64,000 nucleotides of DNA from Bicyclus anynana (GCF_947172395.1 NC_069106.1:8556001-8620000), one strand, 5' to 3'; counted from the stretch's first letter, positions 1-11,691 are shown. Notes: generated by a model from the letters alone, not told the origin. Numbers and translations are program-made.

Positions 1-284
1 TTCCTTGGGGACCCCCATCACTGACTGACGGATTTACTTTATAGAAATGGTCTTGCACCTTTTGTAATTTTTTTATTATTTCATTTTATAATATTAAATT
101 CTTAGGTTACCGTAGTTTTCAGTATCTTATTAAAATTAGATTTAGCAATTACTTTTACATAATCATTAGAATAATGAGCGTCAACTCGCCAACAAACTGC
201 CTGTACAGTTTGGCGAGAGTATAGATATGTTCAATAATTGTTAAGTGTTATCAATAAAATAAAAAAAAAACATTGAAAGATTTT

Positions 285-440
285 TTCTAATCGAACCAGT
301 AGTTCCTGAGATTAGTGCGTTCAAACAAACTATTAAACTTTATAATATCAGTTTAAATAGAAGAGGATACCGGCAACTCAATTTTATTCTACAACAAATC
401 CCGCGGTAACCATGAATTTTGACGAAATAAACAGTAGCTT
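285..440 (-). mobile_element. composite Helitron-like fragments
   Basis: Positions 286-345 match the 5' part of Hel-1 in reverse (AACCAGTAGTTCCTGAGATTAG, then TTTATAATAT). Positions 385-440 match the Hel-2 body in reverse (AAATCCCGCGGTAACCATG). Neither has an intact CTAG end, so this is an old composite remnant. Confidence 0.6.
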
Positions 441-1427
441 AACATTAAGAGTGTGCAATATGTAATTTGGTGGTTACAAATGGTTCTGGATCTCAGATGC
501 TGGAAAAGTTAGGAGCCTGATATTTGGGTAAATGATATTTCAAAGTGTTAGCTTCGTTATGACTATACAAAATACACAATTTGTAAAACTTTTCTCGATA
601 GTTTATTTTTTTGAATAATACATGTTTTGCTCACATTTTGCTTTCAATCTCAGGAAAGGCAAGACTTATTTTCTTAAATTTTTGTTTTGTATAGAAAATT
701 AGGTATATATCTTGAACATGGCCATTATGTTTTTCGTTATGTTGTTTAATTTACGTGCAATTAGGTAAAAATGGTTTTGGCGCTCACGTCATAAAATCTG
801 CGTCGCGCGTCAATCGCTCCGTGCTTTTCACTCACGTGAAAGTCATAATTCGGCGTCTCGTTTGCGCTTCGAATCTTATCCATATCGTACCGACGCGCTG
901 CGCGCTCTTAAATAACAATAGTAGAAAAAGTGGCGTTATAACTTATATCCCACTCCAAGTTTTTAACGATTTATACATATACTAGGTAAATGAGTTTTAC
1001 AATGGCATATTACGCTGATTGCGCTGTATGTGTGTCGGTCAGATGCGGATAGTGCCGCTCTAGTAACCAAGTGCGATGGTACTTAACAACCCGATTCCTA
1101 TCGGGTTACCTTTAAAAATCCTCGAGTTTTACGGATGTTAATAATTTAACGTACTCGTACATATGTATAAATACATATGTATTAATTCTGTGACTCAGCC
1201 AAAAACAAATTCAGACTAGAAAACAAATAAACGGGTTACCTACTAGAAAATTTCAGTCTTCGCTACTGCTAAAATAACGCCGTTATATCGCAGCGTGCGG
1301 TGGCCAGATCTACGACAAAATATACGAGATGTCTGACAAAGATACAACTCATTCATTATATGCATATGGTTTTACCCGCGAAGACAGATAAAAAAATATA
1401 GCTAATACTCCTAATTAATAATAAGCT
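441..1427. other. no gene seen; AT-rich sequence with one GC-richer patch
   Basis: No coding signal or known family was recognised. Positions 785-905 are GC-richer. A small palindrome, ACATATGTAT-aa-ATACATATGT, lies at 1159-1180. A short stretch at 1088-1122 (CGGGTTACCTTTAAAAATCC) recurs at about 2258-2277, so an unclassified dispersed repeat is present. Confidence 0.4.
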
Positions 1428-1508
1428 TTTTTTTTATTCTTTACAAGTTAGCCCTTGACTACAATGTCACCTGATGGTAAGTGATGATGCAGTCTAAGAT
1501 GGAAGCTT
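1428..1508 (-). mobile_element. SINE-B 3' fragment
   Basis: Reverse of the SINE-B 3' end: a T run (the reversed A tail), then ACAAGTTAGCCCTTGACTAC and GATGGTAAGTGATGATGCAG. It breaks off after GATGGAAGC, so the copy is strongly 5'-truncated. Confidence 0.75.
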
Positions 1509-1898
1509 TCCATCGGTGTAGTGCTTTAGGCGTGTAAGCATAATAAACAAACATTCAAATTCACATTTCCATTTATAAAATACCGAGTAAATATCTACGA
1601 GAATCTATTGATTAATTATTATTAAACTAACAGTGTTAAAAGCAGTAAAATTGTACCGAAAATTAAAAACAAATTAGCGACGCGTGAAGCGGGAACCTTG
1701 AGCTATAAAAAGTGGCAATTACATCATAATATAGATATCCGGCGATAAAATAGCGGTGCTTTGAATAACATTAACTATGTCTAGTATCAAACAGATTTAT
1801 GTGTGTCAGTAGTGTTCGGACTGTCCGTAAATATCAGGAGGTCATGGTCGCACTAAAGCGGGATTACGAAACCGGAATATGCACTTACCAATGCTGTT

Positions 1899-2040
1899 AC
1901 CTCATTGGTTTAGCGGTTAACTTGTTTATCTACGGATTGTGAGGTCCAGGAGTCCTAGGCCAGGCTATGGAAAATTGTTTTTCTTTCTTCCAATAATTTC
2001 TAAATAGCAGTATGTGTGTACTGGACTTACCAATGCCCTT
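1899..2040 (+). mobile_element. degenerate tRNA-derived SINE (fourth family)
   Basis: The tRNA-like head has an A-box-like TTGGTTTAGCGGTTAA, then TACGGATTGTGAGGTCC in the place of the B box. It is followed by a body with TTTTTCTTTCTTCCAATAAT. This arrangement resembles other lepidopteran tRNA-SINEs, but the B box is eroded. There is one copy in the window. Confidence 0.4.
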
Positions 2041-2468
2041 AACATTAACCTTTATTGATCATACCTCAAACAGTGGTGTAACTGCATCCCCAGAAAACCG
2101 GGCATTGTAAGTATTTTTAATATATTTTTATTATTATGTTAACTAAATATTTTAATATTGTTTAGCTTTGAATATAGGTTTATGTTGCCTTTTTTGTGGT
2201 GGCACTTGGAATGGGAACCTGACAGCGGCGAAGAGTTCATGCAAGCCGATTCCCGCCGGGTTACCTTTAAAAATCCATGTATTATTTTATTGCTATAGTG
2301 TATTTTGATATTCAAGAAACCGAAATTTGTTTTTTTTTTGGGACGGCTTACCTTCATATAAGAAAAGCTAGAAATCAGTGCAATATGCTCTTTGCTTATA
2401 GGGAGCATATAGCAATATGGTGAGCTGGGACCTTTTTTCTAGGTTATACCACATATCGCAGGGTATTA

Positions 2469-2678
2469 TCACACTAATATTATAAATGCGAAAGTTTGTG
2501 TGTAAGTGTGTTTGTTCCTCTTTTACGCTGCGGCTACTGAAGCGATTTGGCTGAAATTTGGAATAGAAACAGATTTCACTCTGGATTAACACATAGACTA
2601 CTTTTCATCCCGAATAAAACCATGGTTCCCGCGGGATTTGTGATGAATTCCACGCGGACGAAATCGCGGGCGTCCGGT
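2469..2678 (+). mobile_element. Hel-2 Helitron-type non-autonomous element
   Basis: Starts TCACACTAATATTATAAATG and ends with the Hel-2 terminal stem CGCGGACGAAATCGCGGGCG followed by TCCGG in place of CTAG. The body holds AACCATGGTTCCCGCGGGAT. The decayed 3' tetranucleotide suggests an old copy. Confidence 0.75.
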
Positions 2679-2679
2679 A

Positions 2680-3086
2680 ATTCTGAAATAATTGTGATAA
2701 GTGGCATAATGTAGCATTATAGATATTTCCTTTCTTTCTAATATTACTTCTGACCTCACAGTCTCCCGGGGCGGCTCTTCAAGCCCGTGATATTTTATCG
2801 ACCCTGCCTTTAGATATGCCTGGCTTCAACAATAGAGTTTTTAGGCGGTAGACACAGAAACAGCACAGAGTCAAGTGCGGGCGAGGGTCGGTCACGGCCA
2901 GTGGGCGACAGTTGGCAACACTCCGACGTTTGCCCAACGCATTGTACTCCACGACATGCCATTCATGATTTACTCGGTGTACTACGCATTGTTGACGTGA
3001 TTGGCGGCCACAGAAACCGTAGATTCGCTTTACGCAACCCCTAAAGTACCAAGACGAATGAATTCTGAATGAATAACGGTAAACGG
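2680..3086. other. unclassified sequence
   Basis: No gene or recognised repeat. Positions 2760-2960 are moderately GC-rich (CTCCCGGGGCGGCTCTTC and nearby) and may be a decayed LINE tail, but I could not tie them to another copy here. Confidence 0.3.
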
Positions 3087-3298
3087 GCCGGGCTCATCAC
3101 TCGAGTCTCCTCTCAGAATGAGAGGGGTTAGGTCAATAGTCCACCACGCTGGCCCAATGCGGAATAGCAGACTTCACACACGCAGAGAATCAAGAAAATT
3201 CTGTATGCAGGTTTCCTCACGATGTTTTTTCTTCACCGTTTGCGACCCGTGATATTTATTTCCTTTTCCGTACCGGATTCGAACCCACACCCTTGTAC
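3087..3298 (-). mobile_element. SINE-A copy, internally shortened
   Basis: Reverse-oriented SINE-A: GAGTCTCCTCTCAGAATGAG, CACGCTGGCCCAATGCGG, then CCGGATTCGAACCCACACCC (B box in reverse). About 30 bases before the B box are missing and the A-box end is lost. Confidence 0.85.
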
Positions 3299-3950
3299 AA
3301 AAACCAATTTGAATTTATATTGGCGATAAAGTAGAATAAGTTTGCCTGAAATTATTAGCACTAAGGAAATTATACTTACCTACCTACCTTATTCTGAGAA
3401 CCTCTTATTGCCAATGATATCTCAATCCGTGTTCCTACACATAAAATTGTTTATCGAGTTATCTCCATTTTCCTGCTGCTCGCGACATTTCTCATGAATC
3501 TCAAATACAATTACCATAATAATATCCTTCGGCGTATAAATTGATTTTCTTTCCTGCGATGCCAATGATATCGATATACAAGAACAAGTTATATGTACTG
3601 TTTGTATTGGTAATAATATATTTGTTTAAAAAATAGTTAAATAAATATTATAAGTGTTCAAAAGGTAAAGTTTCAAAATATTTGGACTTTGCTCACCTTT
3701 GATTACCTCCATGTGGAATGTTGAGTAAACAATTGCTGTTCCGATAGTAGTTTTAAAAAATGGTTTTATAGCGAAAAACTTCGACCAGCACCTTGGGAAG
3801 CTTTCGCTTAACTGATGGATCAAGAGATACAGAAGGCAGTGATTCTTGAGAGGGCGCGTATTGTGAAGAGTGAGGAACCCCTCACTCTGGACCACCGGTT
3901 GCTTGGGTTTGTTTTTTATATTTTTTTAATAGTGTTTTGTATATTTTGTA
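3299..3950. other. no gene seen
   Basis: AT-rich sequence. GCCAATGATATC occurs at 3411 and again at 3561, but no larger repeat unit was found. The open frame of 89 codons at 3895-3626 has no coding features. Confidence 0.35.
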
Positions 3951-4070
3951 CTAGCGGCGCTTCGCTTTGAATTATGTGTACTTATTCCCTTTTCCTATCC
4001 TAGCCCTATCCTTCCCTACCCCCACCCTACCCCTATCCTACACCTACTATTTATTTTTTTGTTAGTAACC
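3951..4070 (-). mobile_element. Hel-3 Helitron fragment with GGGTA-type tract
   Basis: Begins CTAGCGGCGCTTCGCTTTGA, the reversed 3' end also seen at 35175, followed by a CCCTA-rich tract (3990-4045). Its 5' end is lost. Confidence 0.6.
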
Positions 4071-4740
4071 GCCGATTTAATAAGTCTGGTCTGTCAGTGA
4101 GTAGTGACTCTACCAACGGTTTGCTCTAAATTCGGTGATAAATCCAAACCTACGTGCATTTGTCTGCAGCGCTCATTGATCTCAGCGATGATGTCACAGC
4201 ATCAGACGTAGCAGTGGGCGGGATGTGCCACTTCTATGAGACCTAGCTCTTTGGTTCAAGGTGATGATACAATCGACCGTTGTAGTGCTTAGCTTAGACG
4301 ACCACAATTACCTATACGAGTAGGTACAAATAAAAATAAAACTTGCGTACCTACCTGCCCAGTAGGTACCCATAACACTTTTAAAACTGCGATATATACG
4401 AAATATCAGCATTCATTTTATTTCTCGTTACAGCACTTTAACCAAGGACTTATATTTGGCTAGACACCGTTGTTTTCCAACACTACAATATTTCACCAAA
4501 TTGATGCAAGTTTAAAGTAATTTCTGCGTAAAAGTCATATTATATCATTCGGCGTTGGACAAATTGCTTGAAATCTTAACATGCTCGGTGGAGTGTTTGT
4601 ACTTGATATTGTTTGCACCTAGCTGATTATCACCAATGATATTTTATAGTTAAGAAATATACTTAGTGATCAAGTCACACAGAACTTCATAATTTACACT
4701 TACACACACTCAGAAACACGCTCACACACACTCGCAAAAA
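4071..4740. other. no gene seen
   Basis: Unclassified AT-rich DNA. A CACACACTC-rich tract lies at 4700-4735. Confidence 0.35.
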
Positions 4741-4920
4741 TTTGTTAAAATTTTATATAATATTTTTATCTTTTAATGTCAAAATATCCGAAATTGTATT
4801 ATAGCTTTGTATAATATTTATATTCTGTAATCTCTGTGGCCTTAATTTTAAGTTTATGTAATCTAATATTTATGAACCTACTGTTACACTGTTGATTATA
4901 AATAAATATATAAAAAAAAT
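4741..4920 (+). mobile_element. probable LINE 3' UTR end with A tail
   Basis: AT-rich stretch ending GATTATAAATAAATATATAA then an A run, which looks like a polyadenylated retrotransposon 3' end. No coding part remains and the family cannot be named. Confidence 0.35.
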
Positions 4921-5119
4921 ATACTACTATTGAGCAACACCACGAAGTTCTTTAAAAAGAAGCATGGTAAACGGACGCATGGCAGCGCGCTTAGACGGGC
5001 GGTAAAACTTGCGGTGTCTAGCTAAACTGAATTCCTAGAGCAAATCTTTATTTACTTTCCAAGAATGTGTTTATAGACGCAAAATGGCGGCAGCTGAATG
5101 GAGCGGTGTCGAAACACAG

Positions 5120-5192
5120 CCGGCGAGCACGCGCGTACAAACACACTCATACACTTGTACAATACATACATATATATACATATACATACAGC
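5120..5192. repeat. AC/ATAC microsatellite-like tract
   Basis: Alternating purine-pyrimidine run: ACAAACACACTCATACAC followed by ACATACATATATATACATAT. Confidence 0.7.
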
Positions 5193-5333
5193 TGTACCGT
5201 AATACATGGATAGTACAACTCAGGGCCATACACAAATTATGATATCATCGTCAGCTTATTTGAATGGCCATACAGGGCCAGATCATCTTCCTTGTAGCAG
5301 ACGGGATATAGAGTTTTATCCCACCAAACTGCT

Positions 5334-5515
5334 CCAAAAGCTCAACGGTAAGAGCGGTCGGACTCATCACCGAGGGGGGGGGGGGGGGGGGTTTCCGACC
5401 CCCGAGCCGTTGGTTTATTGTAGTACCCACTCCTAATACAGTCTTTCCCGACTTGGAAGGTAATAGGAATATCGGTCATATTTAAAAGATATGGCAAAAT
5501 ATTATTTAAAAAAAA
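5334..5515 (+). mobile_element. SINE-C copy with an 18-G run
   Basis: tRNA-derived SINE. The A box lies in GCTCAACGGTAAGAGCGG at 5340-5357, and the B-box region has been replaced or expanded into 18 consecutive G (5374-5391). The body follows: CCGTTGGTTTATTGTAGTAC, CCCACTCCTAATACAGTC and a tail ending ATGGCAAAATATT. The G run is probably slippage from the CGAGGGG seen in other copies. Confidence 0.75.
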
Positions 5516-6076
5516 AGTGTTACCTACTAGTTATTCACTAACTTTGGACTTTGGTCTATTAGCCACATCGTTTAACATCAAATAAATAACAACCGCCTTT
5601 ATCGTATTCCCTTAAGCCCATTATTAACGGATATCACAATGTCAAGATCTGATTAGTAATTTTGATTAGTTAGCAATAAATTAATACTGAATACGAAATC
5701 ACATGACCTATGAATTATCAACAATAGTTAACTATGGTTCGTGTATATCTATATCTACTAAAGTTACTCAGTTTGTGAATAGGCAAGCAGAACCGAGCTA
5801 ATGAGAAATTGGTGAAAGAAAGAAGGTTCAATATTTTAGAAACGATCCAAGATGTTTCAGTCACAAACTCTTATCCACTGCAGAGTTATTCCAAGTATAT
5901 ATATAAATACCAACCTCATCCACCCAATAGCAAAATAACCAGTACAAGTAAACGGGTTGTACAAACTCCAAACATACATTATATTTAGAATGGAACGTAT
6001 AACCAAACGCCAAAATACAGGCAGGATGTGTATAAATAGTTCCTGTACCCACTCGTACCTGTTGCACTGCACAACG
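5516..6076. other. no gene seen
   Basis: AT-rich unclassified DNA. No repeat family was recognised. Confidence 0.35.
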
Positions 6077-6666
6077 TTAAGCCAGGTCCAGACGTGTGTA
6101 ACGCGTAATGTAATGCGAATTCTACGTGTGGACGGCACAACGAGCATTACATGTAACGCTCGCGTCGGCGTTCGGGCTGATCCATCGGCTGTCGGCTTTT
6201 TGCGTGAACACAAAGCGTTCTTCTACGTGTGGACGGCACAGCAAGCATTACACGTAACGCTTGCGCCAGCATTCGGACTGATCCATCGGCTGTCGGTTTT
6301 TTGCGTGAACACAAAGGCGCTTGCAGTTTGCACGGAGTTCGTGACGGTTGTGTTTTATATCGGCCACTTATTTGCTGAGATTTTAGTTCCACAAGTAATA
6401 TAATTAAGTTTTCCACCATCGACGCTCCAAACGTTTCCGGTCTTCAGTTAGTAAATACATAAAAATAAAAGCAGCACCAGCAATCACGACCTATCTATAC
6501 GGCATATTCGTAGCAACTATTGGAAACAGCTCTCGAAATAGATTCGCGTAGACAATTCGCTTTGAGTTCCTCTGCCGTCCACACTGTTGTTGAGTGCCGT
6601 CCACTTTTGACGCTAAATTACACGTAATCTTACGTTACGCGTTACACCCGTCTGGACCCGGCTTAA
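6077..6666. mobile_element. TIR DNA transposon (MITE-like) flanked by TTAA
   Basis: Left end TTAAGCCAGGTCCAGACGTG and right end, reversed, TTAAGCCGGGTCCAGACGGG. Similarity continues inward through GTAACGCGTAA, giving imperfect terminal inverted repeats of about 35 bases. TTAA at both ends could be the target duplication (piggyBac-like) or part of the TIR. The interior carries two head-to-tail 101 bp units (6120-6220, 6221-6321), each starting TTCTACGTGTGGACGGCAC. Long frames on both strands here derive from the duplicated GC-rich units. There is no transposase. Confidence 0.8.
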
Positions 6667-7087
6667 GCGTTAGCAGTTAGCACGTAACACTCTGTCTGTT
6701 ATTGGTTCCTTCACCCCGCCTACCTTTACTGACGACCACTGTAGTGTGGAACAGGCCTTAACATACCGTGGGATCTATCAATGAGGCGTGCACCAGGTTA
6801 TTGATTAAAGTAAGCACTGTGCGTACAAATTTTTAAAAATAGAAAGTTCCAGGCTGGCTTGGCACCACCTTCAAAGTGATCAGAAACTAGCACATACGAT
6901 GTTATTTTACGCTTTTTAGTTTATTTTTGTGATTTTGAAGTTATTTTTTTTGTTTTTCTTTACGCATTGTCCATTACAGGGCCTAAGGCAATGCGCACTG
7001 AAGCGTTGGTCTATACGCTTCTCCTATAAGAAGGGTGGGGCCTGTAGGAGGCCCTTAAAATTGGCTTATAATAATGATGATAATACA

Positions 7088-7375
7088 GACGAAGCAAAGT
7101 CACTGACATAGCTTAGCTAGTCGCGAAGCTGAAGCGGCAATGGGCAGGCCACCTAGTTCGAAGAGCCGATAGACATTGAAGTCCCAAGGTGCTGGAATGG
7201 CGACCCCGCACCGGTAAGCGCAGTGTTGGTGGACCGAGGATATCAAGCGGGTTGCAGGGAGCCGCTGGATGCTGGCGGCTCGAGACCGTTGTGTTTTGAG
7301 GTCCATGCAAGAGGCCTACGTCCAGCTGTGACGTTTATCGGCTGATAATGATTATGATGATGATGAATGATGATG
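7088..7375 (+). pseudogene. RTE-like LINE 3' end, degenerate
   Basis: Sense-strand remnant of the same LINE seen at 33215 and 59056. It begins at CAAAGTCACTGACATAGC, passes through TGGGCAGGCCACCTAGTTCG and GGTGCTGGAATGGCGACCCC, and ends CGGCTGATAATGATTATGAT with a (GATGAT)n tail. Reading-frame shifts have destroyed the reverse-transcriptase C-terminal region. Confidence 0.75.
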
Positions 7376-7990
7376 AATGATTATACAGAATGAATTCATA
7401 CGTGTAAATCATTTCTATCATCGGTGTAAATTGTACGACAAATTAATAATACGAGTAAGTGCCATATATCGCAGGCGAGTATAAATAAGACAATGAGTCA
7501 GAGAGATCATTAAGTATTCAAAGCAAAACAAATAAAACTTCAGTGTAAACTCCAAGCTGAGACTACATCGCTACAAACTAAGGTTTTTACTGCGATGTAA
7601 CTTTTACAAGGTTAAGTTATAATAAACTCATTTGCAACTGAATTTCAAACCAACTGAGTTAAAAATTAAAATGGTATGCGTTTACTTTTGATATACGTAT
7701 TTACTAGATTTTTTTCTAGGAGTAGGTCCAAATATGCCCGCTTACAACTTAGACTGCATCTTTCTTCGCAAGTTCTCTCGTCAGGGGTTGCCTGGTAGAG
7801 ATTACTTTTAGTAATAAGGCCGCCTTTGCATGCTAAGTTTAATTTATCTTTTTATTGTTTTAATTTATAATTGTATTTTTGTGTGCAATGAAGTATTTCG
7901 TCGTCGTCGTCAACAAATCATATTTATCCCAGTGTACTATTCAAAGAGCCACAAATTACAATTTATTTTTTAGATCATAGCATAGCATGA
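7376..7990. other. no gene seen
   Basis: Unclassified. A short CGTCGTCGTC run lies at 7900-7910. Confidence 0.35.
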
Positions 7991-8244
7991 TTCATCATTA
8001 TCAACCCATATTCGGCTCACGGGTGAGCTCGAGGAGTTAGGCCAATAGTCCAACACACTGGCCCAATGCGGATTGGCAGACTTCACACACATAGAGAATT
8101 AAGATATTCTCTGGTATGCAAGTTTCCTCACGATGTTTTTTCTTCACCGTTTAAGACGTGATATTAAATTTCTTAAAATACACAAAACTGAAAAGTTGAG
8201 GGTGCATGCACTGGACCGGATTCGAACTCACACCCTCTGGAACC
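7991..8244 (-). mobile_element. SINE-A copy
   Basis: Reverse SINE-A from the TCATCATTATCAACCCATAT tail to the reversed B box GGATTCGAACTCACACCCTC. About 20 bases after TTCGGCTCAC are missing, and the A-box end is absent. Confidence 0.85.
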
Positions 8245-8399
8245 CACGCCTCCCCCATTTATCACAGCGTGATTATTTCAAATCATGAAATTACGTTAAT
8301 TAACGTTATTAATAATTAACTTTACGTAAAATGTCATCATTCGTCATGGCCTACCTAACTTTTCATTCTTCTAAGAAATTTTCAGTAATAAACATTTTC

Positions 8400-8580
8400 A
8401 ACTCGGACTTCGGAAGTTAGTTGTTTTTAAACCCCCGTGCGCCTCCGAAAGTTCCAGTCGATACCATTAATATCCGCTAATTAAATATTATCACCCCAAT
8501 CCTGCCACCCACATTTGGACAGCGTGGTGTGTTTAAGCCCCATATCCTTTCTCGTATTATAGGTTGATAATGATTACGTA
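8400..8580 (+). mobile_element. dispersed LINE/SINE tail repeat
   Basis: TTTTTAAACCCCCGTGCGCC starts a stretch that ends GCCACCCACATTTGGACAGC, GTGGTGTG and TATAGGTTGATAATGATTA. The same kind of tail with an AATCCGCATT...AGCGTGG motif recurs at 58640-58745. Lepidopteran LINE 3' tails often end this way. Confidence 0.45.
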
Positions 8581-8619
8581 CCTAAATAAATAAATAAACG
8601 CTAAACAACTTGGTCTCAC

Positions 8620-8790
8620 AACAGTCCGCCACGTGAGGCGCACTCGGCGGAGAGTGACGCGGTCGCCCTTGGCATTATTATCGCTGTTCGCTATCAGCGG
8701 TGATGTCACCACTCACCGCCGCGCGCGCTCGCCGAATTGTGATCCCCCTTTCACGACGCGCGCACAGCTGGCGACGCGAATATGTAGTAT
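8620..8790. other. GC-rich patch of unknown nature
   Basis: CpG-rich compared with its flanks (CCGCCGCGCGCGCTCGCCG at about 8718). The 80-codon plus frame at 8633-8875 is open but Arg/Ser/Thr-biased and resembles nothing known. It could be a decayed promoter or exon. Confidence 0.3.
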
Positions 8791-9154
8791 ATACCACTAT
8801 CAGGGCCTAGGAATCCTTATAGGAAATGGCATATCGAAAGACCTACCACACTGGTCGCTGCTGCGATGCGAATAGAAAGATTAGGGATTTTTTATGTTAT
8901 ATTATGAAAGATGACACTCTAGACAATTGTCGAGCGTGTCATCGTCCTGGTGAGACCCTTACGGCATATTGTGTCTGGGTGTTCTCACCTTGCTTGCAAT
9001 GCGAATTGAAAGTTTAGTGGTTTTTTATTATTATTATCAGGCTATTTTAACAGCCTACTTATTTACTGTGATACTAAGGTCAGGCCTCTCTCCCTATCCC
9101 CTATAAGTATAAATAATTTGAGGTCATAATGGTAAAATCTTTAAGATCAGATAT

Positions 9155-9240
9155 TAATGTACCTACCGACGGCTTATGTAGCGTACTCTCCGAGGCACAA
9201 AAGCGTAACACCATAAATCTACAACTCCAGGATGAGAGTT
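9155..9240 (+). repeat. dispersed repeat also at 13040-13105
   Basis: The two places share CTCTCCGAGGCAC and TACAACTC..G..TGAGA. They are probably decayed fragments of one LINE; the class is not identified. Confidence 0.4.
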
Positions 9241-9660
9241 TTTATTGGTAAAATTCAGAAGAAAGATACGCTCACTATTTAAAATTTCCTTTCCTTCATA
9301 TAACTTCCATGCTTCGCCAGAGATATACAGTAAAATTAACGAACTCTTCTAAAAGGTAGACTACTTGTGATTGTCCAGCCTATATTCGCCTTTAAATGTA
9401 GCCACCTCTTCTCTTCCAGCAATAAGTACAATGAAACCATACCTCTCACTATGCGTGCGGCGATAAGGATAATCGAAACTACCCTTAGGGTTTCACCACC
9501 TTCATAAGGATCAGATAGAAACTATCCGACCTTATCATTTGTGTATTCCTGTATTAACGGAGTTTGCGATGATTGGACATACAGCACTTACCTGAAAAGA
9601 ACAAAAAGTCACATTAATTTTCCTTCCATCCTCCTTTATTTAAAACCATATACTTATTAA

Positions 9661-9996
9661 TCTATACTAATATTATAAAGAGGAAAACTTTTTTGTATGT
9701 TTGTTTGTTTGATTGTAATGAATAGGCTCAAAAACTACTAGACCGATTTTAAAAATTCTTTCACCATTCGAAAGCTACATTATCCACAAGTAACATAGGC
9801 TAAATTTTATTCTGGAAAAAAATAGGGTTCCGTTAGATATTTGGGTTTTTCAGACACAAGGTGTAAAAAATCAACCAGAAAAGTAGGGTAGGGGTAGGTA
9901 GGAGTAGGCTAGGGGTAGGGGTAGGCTAGGGGTAGGATAGGGGTAGTTGAAAGTTTACATTGAGTTTCACGCGAACGAAGTCGCGGGCGTCGGCTA
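9661..9996 (+). mobile_element. full-length Hel-3 Helitron-type element
   Basis: Starts TCTATACTAATATTATAAAG after an A and ends with the stem CGAACGAAGTCGCGGGCG plus CGGCTAG before a T, as expected for Helitrons (5' TC, 3' CTAG, A|T target). It contains GACCGATTTTAAAAATTC and a GGGTAG-type tract (9882-9945). Non-autonomous: 336 bp with no Rep/helicase frame. Confidence 0.85.
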
Positions 9997-10535
9997 GTAT
10001 AGTATAAAATAGTTACAAAACCAAAATCCATTGATTTGTACGCAACATACAGTAACGCAAATCGCTTGTCGATATTTCCTCAAATACGGTCAAATCCTAA
10101 ATCTAATTTTCAAAATCAAAACTATAACTTGCATCGCATATATAAAGGTACAAGTAGGCATATCAATCTTAATCTCAGAGGTCGTTTAAAATAATAACCA
10201 ATCAATATAAATTCAGCGTAACTTTGCACCGAAAAGTAACTTTAATCAATCATTCAATTCCAATTTCGTCACACCACAGAAACCTATATCTCGACGCGAC
10301 GGAAACAAACAAATGCCAGCTTCCACCATAGAGTTCTTAAATGCAATAGAAATGGCACATAAGCGTGTACTTGTGATATATACACCTCAAAAAGTTCATA
10401 TGAAAAATTCATATCCCCGCAACCGACAGCACGAGTATTGCACCTTTGAATTTACATTGCATTTGATGTACGATAAAATAATGTGTGATGTTTTGATTGT
10501 AATTAAAGAAAGCTAGAAAATGCCGTCCATCCAAC
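9997..10535. other. no gene seen
   Basis: AT-rich unclassified DNA. The 67-codon frame at 10313 has no coding features. Confidence 0.35.
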
Positions 10536-10740
10536 ATTTTAGCCCGATGGCCCGCCTGATGGTAAGTGGTATACCAACATCTATAAACATTCACAGGTAC
10601 GCAAGGTAAACGTCTACAAAAGTGCCGTCCATACAACAATCTGAGGCATTGGTATTGAGCATCAAGTGCCTTCCGCAGCATAGCAATGCTGCTTGGCGGC
10701 AAAAATAAGAATGGCGGTATAACTTCCCCGGACAAGCTAT
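10536..10740 (-). mobile_element. LINE-tail-like repeat fragment
   Basis: On the minus strand the segment ends CACTTACCATCAGGCGGGCC, a 3' end common to several lepidopteran retroelements. ATGCCGTCCAT occurs twice (10519 and about 10622). The 108-codon minus frame here shows no RT motif. Confidence 0.4.
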
Positions 10741-10902
10741 GACAAAAAAAAGTTGTACTAGTACTCTATACTATGTGATCTGTACCATGGCGCGAGTGAC
10801 ATCGAGCCATTTCTATTGCTTTATCATTACAACATCTATGGTGTACACAGATGTATCTAAATACTTGAGTGGAAGTAGCCAAACCATTGTTGTTGTGTAG
10901 CA

Positions 10903-11030
10903 ACCGAAAGGGGTGTGGATTTCATCCTCCTCCTAACAAGTTAGCCCGCTTCCATCTTAGATTGCATCATCACTTACCATCAGGTGAGATTGTTGTCAAG
11001 GGCTAACTTGTAAATAATAAAAAAATGCCA
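10903..11030 (+). mobile_element. SINE-B 3' half
   Basis: Runs from ACCGAAAGGGGTGTGGATTT through CAAGTTAGCCCGCTTCC and ATCACTTACCATCAGGTGAG to GGCTAACTTGTAAATAATAA plus an A run. The tRNA head is missing (5'-truncated insertion). Confidence 0.85.
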
Positions 11031-11403
11031 TTTCTAATGACTTAACATTATGGTTTCTATGGATATATTCTGAAATAGATCTTGGAATTTCTATTGCTTA
11101 GTTATTATGATGTCTATGGTGCGCACAAATTGATTTCGAGAAGTTATTTTCTCGGATAGCAAAACAAACAAAGAATGGCAGAATATTAATCATCAAACAA
11201 CGTTCGTTCTAAATATAATGATGATACGGTACTGCGCCCGCTATGCCGCCGCGTGGAGGCTGCGTGGGCGACAGTGACAATGCATTCACTAAATACCTAA
11301 TACAGATACACAACTATCATTTTTAGGGTTCCGTACCTAAAAAGGAAAAAAAACGGAACCCCTATATGATCATATTGTTTTCCATCTGTCTGTCTGTCTA
11401 GAC

Positions 11404-11691
11404 CAGGGTTTCTCAAAGTGGGGTACGAACGAACCTTGGGGTTCGCCATATGACGGCAGGGGGTTCGCGACAAAATTTACGTAATGGTGGCTTGATACCG
11501 AGTCACAATTAAGGTTAAAATTGTTCAAAATTACTCCTAACATTGAATCCATTTGCGTCAAAAAACAAGGACACTCATAACATTGTTATGTTACTTCATG
11601 TTCAAATAAAAACCTTATCTTCTTCAACAGTCAAATTTTTTTTTTCTTTGGGGGGGGGGGTTGTTAGTTAGTAAGGGGTTGAGAAACCCTG
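11404..11691. mobile_element. hAT-type MITE with 8 bp target duplication
   Basis: Terminal inverted repeats CAGGGTTTCTCAA / TTGAGAAACCCTG (13 bases, perfect) fit the hAT terminal consensus YARNG. Flanks are GTCTAGAC (11396-11403) and ATCTAGAC (11692-11699), an 8 bp target duplication with one change. It is 288 bp with no transposase and contains a run of 10 G near 11650. Confidence 0.85.

Noticed and set aside
5957..6403. 148-codon plus frame and overlapping minus frames
   Set aside because: All lie in the TIR transposon with its internal duplication; they are open on both strands because of GC-rich repeated units.
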